Source: Bacteroidales bacterium (GTDB lineage: Bacteria > Bacteroidota > Bacteroidia > Bacteroidales > P3). From it: 64,000 nt of DNA. The notes beneath the pieces were generated by a model that saw nothing but the letters and a program-made list of their open reading frames with translations, was not told where the DNA came from and ran no database searches. The stretch covers positions 24,619 through 88,618 of the forward strand of contig JAFSYK010000044.1 of the NCBI GenBank assembly GCA_017449975.1. The letters are read 5' to 3'. Shown here piece by piece: positions 59,818 through 64,000 of the stretch (positions are counted from its first letter, which is position 1; the number at the start of each line of letters is the position of its first letter). The position numbers were made by a program, and so were the translations under genes.

Positions 59818-59900
59818 ACTTTTTAACAATAGGGGAGAGGCTGTATAAACCTTTCCGGTTGGGTTTTGTCTTGTCCAAACCCCCCTCCAGCGTTTATTAA
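59818..59900 (+). other. Possible structured leader upstream of the first Ig-like protein gene
   Basis: After a weak -7 box (TATCTTTA, 59751-59758) comes a G-rich then C-rich stretch (AGGGGAGAGG ... GGGTTTTG ... CAAACCCCCCTCC) able to fold into a nested hairpin about 75 bases before the start at 59967. It could be an attenuator or only a stable leader. Confidence 0.3.
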
Positions 59901-59966
59901 AAAAACAAAATAGCATATTAAAAACTTAAAAAAACTTATCAATTTTATAATTTAACTCTTAACATT

Positions 59967-61478
59967 ATGGTAAAACGATTACTGATGACTTTTATGGCTG
60001 TGCTGGCGATAGCGGCGGCCACGGGGTCCGCAAGGGCGCAGGCAAACATCTCTGGAAACTCTATTGACTTCTTTGAAAGTAGCGGAACCCTCAGCAGCGA
60101 TATGACCTGCACAGACTTTAATGTCTATGGTTATAGCATGCTGACCGTCAACCAGGGCGTCACGCTCACTTTGAACTGCGAAGATTTCAATCTTAAAACC
60201 AACAGTGCCATATACCTTCACGGCACGATGACAGGGTCTGTCGGCGGCGAACCAGACTGGAACAACAACAGCTACATCGACGTCTATCTCTCCGACGGCG
60301 CGAAGTACACGGTCTCCGGGCTGGAGTGCATGGATGGAGACGGCTACCTGCGCTATCACGGCTACGACGCCGCCACCGACGGCCACGGCACGGTAAGCGT
60401 GACCAACGGCTCGGCCGCCGTGACCGACGGCAGCATCGGCTACAGGACGACCACCTACACCTTCACCGCCACCCCCGCCAGCGGCTACCGCTTCGTGAAC
60501 TGGACCAAGGGCGCGGGCGGCGAGGAGCTCGGCACCGATGCCAGCATCGACGTCACCTGCCAGCAGAACGGGCGGTATCAGGTGTATGCCAACTTCGCAC
60601 AGGTTCCCGTGCCCATCACCGTCCGCATGGCCGCTGGCACCGAGGATGCTGCCAACTGGAGCATCGCTTCGGGCAACGTCTCTGTGCCGGGCACCCAGGT
60701 GCTGGAGAATGTGATGTCGGGCTCCGAGGTCACCGCCACCTACAACGGCACCACCCGCAAGGTGAAGAGCGTGAAGGCTGTGAAGTATGTGCCGCCGGTG
60801 CTCGTGGAGAGCATCGTGCTGGACAAGCAGACGGCCTTCCTCGGCGTGGACAGCACCATGACGCTGACGGCCTCGGTGCTGCCCGAGAACGCTGCGGACA
60901 AGAGCTACACCTGGAGCAGTGACGCCACCGCCGTGGCCTGGGTGAACGAGAACGGCGTGGTGACCGGCTACAACCCCGGCACCGCCAACATCATCGCCAC
61001 CGCCAACGACGGCAGCGGCGTGAAGGACACCTGCGTCGTCACCGTGCTGAGCCCCGTCATCCTCGACGGCGTGACGGTGCTCTATGCTTCCGACAACGAC
61101 ACCTGGTCCACCATCATTGGCTACAACCCGGGCGTGCTGTACCATGACGGCAATAATGTGAGGCTGACCTCCAACGGCGCCTTTCTCTATTTTGATGGTC
61201 ACCAGGTGCTTGTAGATGATTTTATTCACCCCGTCGTCTTAGAATATTATCAATGGCTGCGCAAAGCCGAAATCAGCGGCTCTGAATTCTATTATCACCA
61301 GGGCGAGACTTGGCAACAAGCCATCAGTGCCGACCGAATGTATAACGAACAATGGTCAATAAATGATGGTAAGGTGATATACATGGGGGACTGGATACTG
61401 GTTGATGATAATTGGGAGCCGGTAGCCCCGACGGCCACAATTGACCCGTCGACAGTCGACTACTATTTTGATTTTTAA
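59967..61478 (+). CDS. Secreted protein with bacterial Ig-like (Big2) domain
   Basis: A 503-residue protein with a signal peptide (LLMTFMAVLAIAAATGSARAQ). Residues 25-120 may form a beta-helix-like front (LTVNQGVTLTLNCEDFNLKTNSAIYLHG). A repeat of YTFTATPASGYRFVNWTKG type (about residues 165-190) follows, then a Big2 domain (VESIVLDKQTAFLGVDSTMTLTASVLPENAADKSYTWSSDATAVAWVNENGVVTGYNPGTANIIATA, about 270-350). The C-terminus (about 370-503) is unrecognised and shows no T9SS sorting domain. Surface exposure is likely; function is unknown. Confidence 0.7.
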   Translation: MVKRLLMTFMAVLAIAAATGSARAQANISGNSIDFFESSGTLSSDMTCTDFNVYGYSMLTVNQGVTLTLNCEDFNLKTNSAIYLHGTMTGSVGGEPDWNNNSYIDVYLSDGAKYTVSGLECMDGDGYLRYHGYDAATDGHGTVSVTNGSAAVTDGSIGYRTTTYTFTATPASGYRFVNWTKGAGGEELGTDASIDVTCQQNGRYQVYANFAQVPVPITVRMAAGTEDAANWSIASGNVSVPGTQVLENVMSGSEVTATYNGTTRKVKSVKAVKYVPPVLVESIVLDKQTAFLGVDSTMTLTASVLPENAADKSYTWSSDATAVAWVNENGVVTGYNPGTANIIATANDGSGVKDTCVVTVLSPVILDGVTVLYASDNDTWSTIIGYNPGVLYHDGNNVRLTSNGAFLYFDGHQVLVDDFIHPVVLEYYQWLRKAEISGSEFYYHQGETWQQAISADRMYNEQWSINDGKVIYMGDWILVDDNWEPVAPTATIDPSTVDYYFDF

Positions 61479-61767
61479 TTATGGATAACTAGTAACCCCT
61501 CGCGGCGAAAAGGAGTGCCCTGCGGGCAGAAATCACACAAATCGGAACAAATCAAACAAATATATTGGTCGCCCTTCGGGCTCAAAATTAAAAGAAAATT
61601 GAACAAGAAAATTAAAAGAAAATTTTGAATAATTTTGAAACCAATTTTTCTATAATTTTGAGCGCAGCGACCCAAAAAGAAAAAGGATTTGAAGGATTTG
61701 AAGGATTTCTCGCCAACGGCGACTCCCGAAAAGAACGAATTCAAAACAAATTAAAAACATAACGACA
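61479..61767. repeat. Repeat-filled spacer between the two Ig-like protein genes
   Basis: It contains nonads of AAATCnnnn type (61530-61565), a short GCCCTTCGGGC palindrome (near 61571), A-rich heptad-like tracts, the dispersed segment 61632-61674 (see 36630-36672), and three GGATTTGAA nonads (61685-61711). No gene is seen. Confidence 0.75.
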
Positions 61768-63009
61768 ATGAAACATTTTAGAAAAAGTTTTTTGACGCTC
61801 CTGGCGCTGACGCTCTTCGGCGGCGCGGGAGCCTGGGCGCAAGGCCCGACGGCAGCAGAGATTAACTCTGATTTATATTCTGGCTGGTCATCAATAGACG
61901 ACGAGTTGTTTAAGGCGAGCGAATTGCCTGGCTTCCAAGCTGTCACAGAGGATCAGGCAAAGAGTTGGGCTGGCGTACCGAGTACCGGTATAGTCGTACT
62001 ATATTATGAATTTGTAGCAGATGGACATGCTAAATACGTAAGATTTGTGAACGGAGTATATGAAGGATCATACGAAGAGAATGAATTTGAACGCTATTTT
62101 ATCTATGAGGATATCGCATATAATGGCGATAAAAGGTACTTCTACACCACCGGCGGCGGCGCCATCGAGCTGACGAAGGTGGGCGACAACCAGTGGTCGC
62201 TGGGGCAGACGCCGGACTATGACCTGGAGCTGCAGGTGGAGTACTACCAGAAGCATGCCCTGAAGAACATCCCCGCGGGCTGGACGGTGAAGGTGAACGG
62301 CACCGACAAGACCGCCGCCATCGACGGCGACTCGCTGATGATCAGCGAGACGGACAGCGTGACCCTCGTGCCCGACGGCAACCCCCGCCGCGTGAAGAGC
62401 GTGACGCTGACGGAGGTGCCGTCGGCTGTCCTCGTCGAGAGCGTCACGCTCAACAAGGCCGCGACCACCATCTTGGCCGGCTCGACCGAGACCCTCAGCG
62501 TGAGCAGCGTGACACCCGATGACGCTACCGACCAGAGCGTGACATGGAGCAGCGACAACACCGACGTTGCCACCGTGGGCGCCACGACGGGCGAGGTGAC
62601 CGCCGTGGGCGTAGGCACCGCCAACATCACCGCCACGGCCAACGACGGCAGCGGCGTGACGGCCACCTGCGCCGTGACGGTAAGCAAAGTCGTCACCATC
62701 AACCAGAGCGATTGGGGGAGTTGGGATATTAGTTTCACAAAAGACGGTGTCACCGTCTCAGCAAGCATGATTGACCCTCATGACGGCAACCTCATGGACG
62801 GCGGAACATTCTCTACCACCCTCGGCAACTTCACAAAGATTGTTGTGACGTCCACCAGTTGCCATGCTTCCGGCACGGGCTGGAGTGGTAGCCACTCATC
62901 AATGACCTGGGCGGGCACTCCTGCCTCCACAGTCTCTTTCAGCGGCGATTTTATGGGCAAGGGCATGACCCAAACCACCATCGTCTGCACCATCGTGCCG
63001 ACGAATTGA
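61768..63009 (+). CDS. Second secreted protein with Ig-like (Big2) domain
   Basis: A 413-residue protein with a signal peptide (KSFLTLLALTLFGGAGAWAQ). The front part (25-130) is unlike that of the preceding gene. The Big2 domain (VESVTLNKAATTILAGSTETLSVSSVTPDDATDQSVTWSSDNTDVATVGATTGEVTAVGVGTANITATANDGSGV, about 225-300) is closely related in sequence to its neighbour's. The last 100 residues (DWGSWDISFTKDGVTVSASMID ...) are unrecognised. No T9SS domain is visible. The two genes are tandem members of a surface-protein family with exchanged ends (inference). Confidence 0.7.
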   Translation: MKHFRKSFLTLLALTLFGGAGAWAQGPTAAEINSDLYSGWSSIDDELFKASELPGFQAVTEDQAKSWAGVPSTGIVVLYYEFVADGHAKYVRFVNGVYEGSYEENEFERYFIYEDIAYNGDKRYFYTTGGGAIELTKVGDNQWSLGQTPDYDLELQVEYYQKHALKNIPAGWTVKVNGTDKTAAIDGDSLMISETDSVTLVPDGNPRRVKSVTLTEVPSAVLVESVTLNKAATTILAGSTETLSVSSVTPDDATDQSVTWSSDNTDVATVGATTGEVTAVGVGTANITATANDGSGVTATCAVTVSKVVTINQSDWGSWDISFTKDGVTVSASMIDPHDGNLMDGGTFSTTLGNFTKIVVTSTSCHASGTGWSGSHSSMTWAGTPASTVSFSGDFMGKGMTQTTIVCTIVPTN

Positions 63010-63069
63010 GAATAGACCTTGGGGAATCAGGGCATTCTGATGCGTCAGAGAGGCCCCGCGGAAAAACAA

Positions 63070-63134
63070 CTCACGCGCGTCAATTTGAAAACTCACGCGC
63101 GTCAATTTGAAAACTCACGCGCGTCGATGCAAAA
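63070..63134. repeat. Three 22-bp repeats containing ACGCGCGT
   Basis: Two perfect and one partial copy of a 22-base unit with self-complementary ACGCGCGT, starting at 63070, 63092 and 63114. They end 42 bases before the HU-like gene and are unlike the 7-9 bp arrays in composition and length. Confidence 0.85.
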
Positions 63135-63175
63135 ATCGACCCTTTACGAAGAACAATAAATAAATACATATAAAT

Positions 63176-63637
63176 ATGGCAACAAAACTCAAAATCTCAA
63201 AGGTTTCGAACGTAAACCCGAAGACCAAGCAGAAGGGCTTCACCGCCCGCGTGCTGACCAACGGCAAGGCCGGCTACGAGGAAATCGTGGCCGAGGCCTG
63301 CCACAACACCACGCTCCACAAGGCCGAGGCCAAAATCGCCCTCGAGCTCTGCATGGAGAGCGCCGCGCGGATGCTCAAGCAGGGCTACATCGTCGACCTC
63401 GGGCCCCTGGGCAAGCTCTACCCGAGCTGCAGCAGCGGCTGGTACGCCACCGCCGAGGAGATGCGCCTCTCCGACGTCAAGCCCGGCCTCTACTTCCGTC
63501 CCGACGACGAGGTGGAGGGCGCCATCAAGGGTGCCAGCCTCGCCTGGGCCAAGGAAGAGGACGCCGACGACGACTCCGACGGCGGCGACACCCCGACCCC
63601 CACGCCCGACCCCACTCCCGGCCCGGACGAAGGATAG
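63176..63637 (+). CDS. HU-like DNA-binding protein with Pro/Thr-rich tail
   Basis: A 153-residue protein. Residues about 1-120 fit the HU-like family of Bacteroidetes DNA-binding proteins (LHKAEAKIALELCMESAARMLKQGYIVDLGPLGKLYPSCSSGW), though divergent from classic HU. The tail is acidic then Pro/Thr-rich (DDDSDGGDTPTPTPDPTPGPDEG). DNA binding or bending is inferred from the family. The upstream 22-bp repeats could be its own binding sites. It lies just after the second Ig-like protein gene on the same strand. Confidence 0.75.
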   Translation: MATKLKISKVSNVNPKTKQKGFTARVLTNGKAGYEEIVAEACHNTTLHKAEAKIALELCMESAARMLKQGYIVDLGPLGKLYPSCSSGWYATAEEMRLSDVKPGLYFRPDDEVEGAIKGASLAWAKEEDADDDSDGGDTPTPTPDPTPGPDEG

Positions 63638-63728
63638 AAGCTCAAAAGAATAAAAAGAGACAAAAAGAGTTCTTTGACATACTGGGACAAAAACGAAGAA
63701 AAGTATTTTCCGTTTGCAGAGAATGATG

Positions 63729-63736
63729 TATCTTTG
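63729..63736 (+). promoter_or_regulatory. -7 box for the last gene
   Basis: TATCTTTG followed by CAGC lies 23 bases before the ATG at 63760. A TTTG 12 bases upstream is too close; TTTT at 63706 is at the right spacing. Confidence 0.45.
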
Positions 63737-63759
63737 CAGCACAATAAAAAGATACAATC

Positions 63760-64000
63760 ATGTGTACTGTAAGCGTCAATATCAATGAGAACCAGCTCCG
63801 TAGCATCGACCCGATGCTCACCGACCACGGCGCCATTTCACGCTGGGTCCAGCGGCTGGTAGACAGCAACATGATGCGCCTGATGGCCGAGCGCACCTCG
63901 CCGATAGCCTACTCCACCGAGCAGGCCCGCAGCCTGGTGACCGACCGGCTCAACCGCCTCGAGAACGGCCAGGCCGAGACCGTCGGCCACGACGAGGTGA
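63760..64000 (+). CDS. Antitoxin-like small protein, partial at the window end
   Basis: Eighty codons are open from ATG 63760 to the window edge. The start CTVSVNINENQLRSIDPML followed by ISRWVQRLVDSNMMRLM resembles ribbon-helix-helix antitoxins or their DNA-binding relatives: a short strand, then two helices. A toxin gene would be expected just downstream if this is right. The name is tentative; no diagnostic motif is present. Confidence 0.45.
   Translation, partial: MCTVSVNINENQLRSIDPMLTDHGAISRWVQRLVDSNMMRLMAERTSPIAYSTEQARSLVTDRLNRLENGQAETVGHDEV

Overview
The window looks like an uncultured gut- or rumen-type member of the order Bacteroidales. Four observations support this: repeated TTTG-N19/20-TAnnTTTG promoters; type IX secretion (T9SS) sorting domains and a PorV-like protein; SecD and SecF fused in one chain; and a set of Bacteroidetes-typical families (four-subunit VOR/KOR, DUF1573, DUF4301, HU-like proteins). 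No phage, plasmid or CRISPR locus is visible. Coding regions are GC-rich, while the spacers are AT-rich and crowded with repeats.

Layout. 1-1664: a cut-off Eco57I-type restriction-methylation gene. 1926-8155: an M16 peptidase and two paralogous T9SS cargo genes, the first one frameshifted. 8165-15269 (minus): an apparent polysaccharide unit made of a GH16-like lipoprotein, AlgJ/AlgX-like and AlgI-like acetylation proteins, a multi-span membrane protein and a GT2 glycosyltransferase. 15515-17720 (minus): a GreA-like protein, an aminotransferase and a DUF1573 protein. 17976-20921: a four-subunit 2-oxoacid:ferredoxin oxidoreductase operon. 20990-27481: a His-rich metal-efflux operon (DUF6769-like protein, adaptor, outer-membrane channel, RND pump). 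27584-28194: a Nudix hydrolase and initiator tRNA. 28387-34373 (minus): a RAYT-like transposase, DsbD, a propeller protein and a conserved secreted protein. 34566-44542: an M23 peptidase, a 44-residue mini-gene, DUF4301, a lipoprotein, pheS-folB, radC and secDF. 44700-54913: a TonB receptor, a giant T9SS protein and a PorV-like protein. 55003-59330: greA, a HIT protein, purM and glnA. 59967-64000: two Ig-like (Big2) secreted proteins, an HU-like protein and the start of an antitoxin-like gene.

The most unusual property lies between the genes. Almost every spacer carries an imperfect tandem array with a unit of exactly 7, 8 or 9 bp. The word differs from array to array and the period stays in this narrow range. 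Several arrays have entered coding sequence. They encode the hydrophobic core of two signal sequences, insert peptide blocks into a membrane acyltransferase and a GH16 protein, form an acidic linker in DsbD, and form the linker before a T9SS sorting domain. In the two tandem T9SS paralogues the heptad array has four units in the intact gene and three in the broken one. The loss of one 7-bp unit accounts exactly for the frameshift that separates the sorting domain from the rest of the protein. Composite GC-rich palindromes of REP type lie among the arrays, and a RAYT-like HUH transposase with an extra C-terminal domain is encoded in the same window.

All names come from reading motifs and comparing with remembered families; no database search was run.
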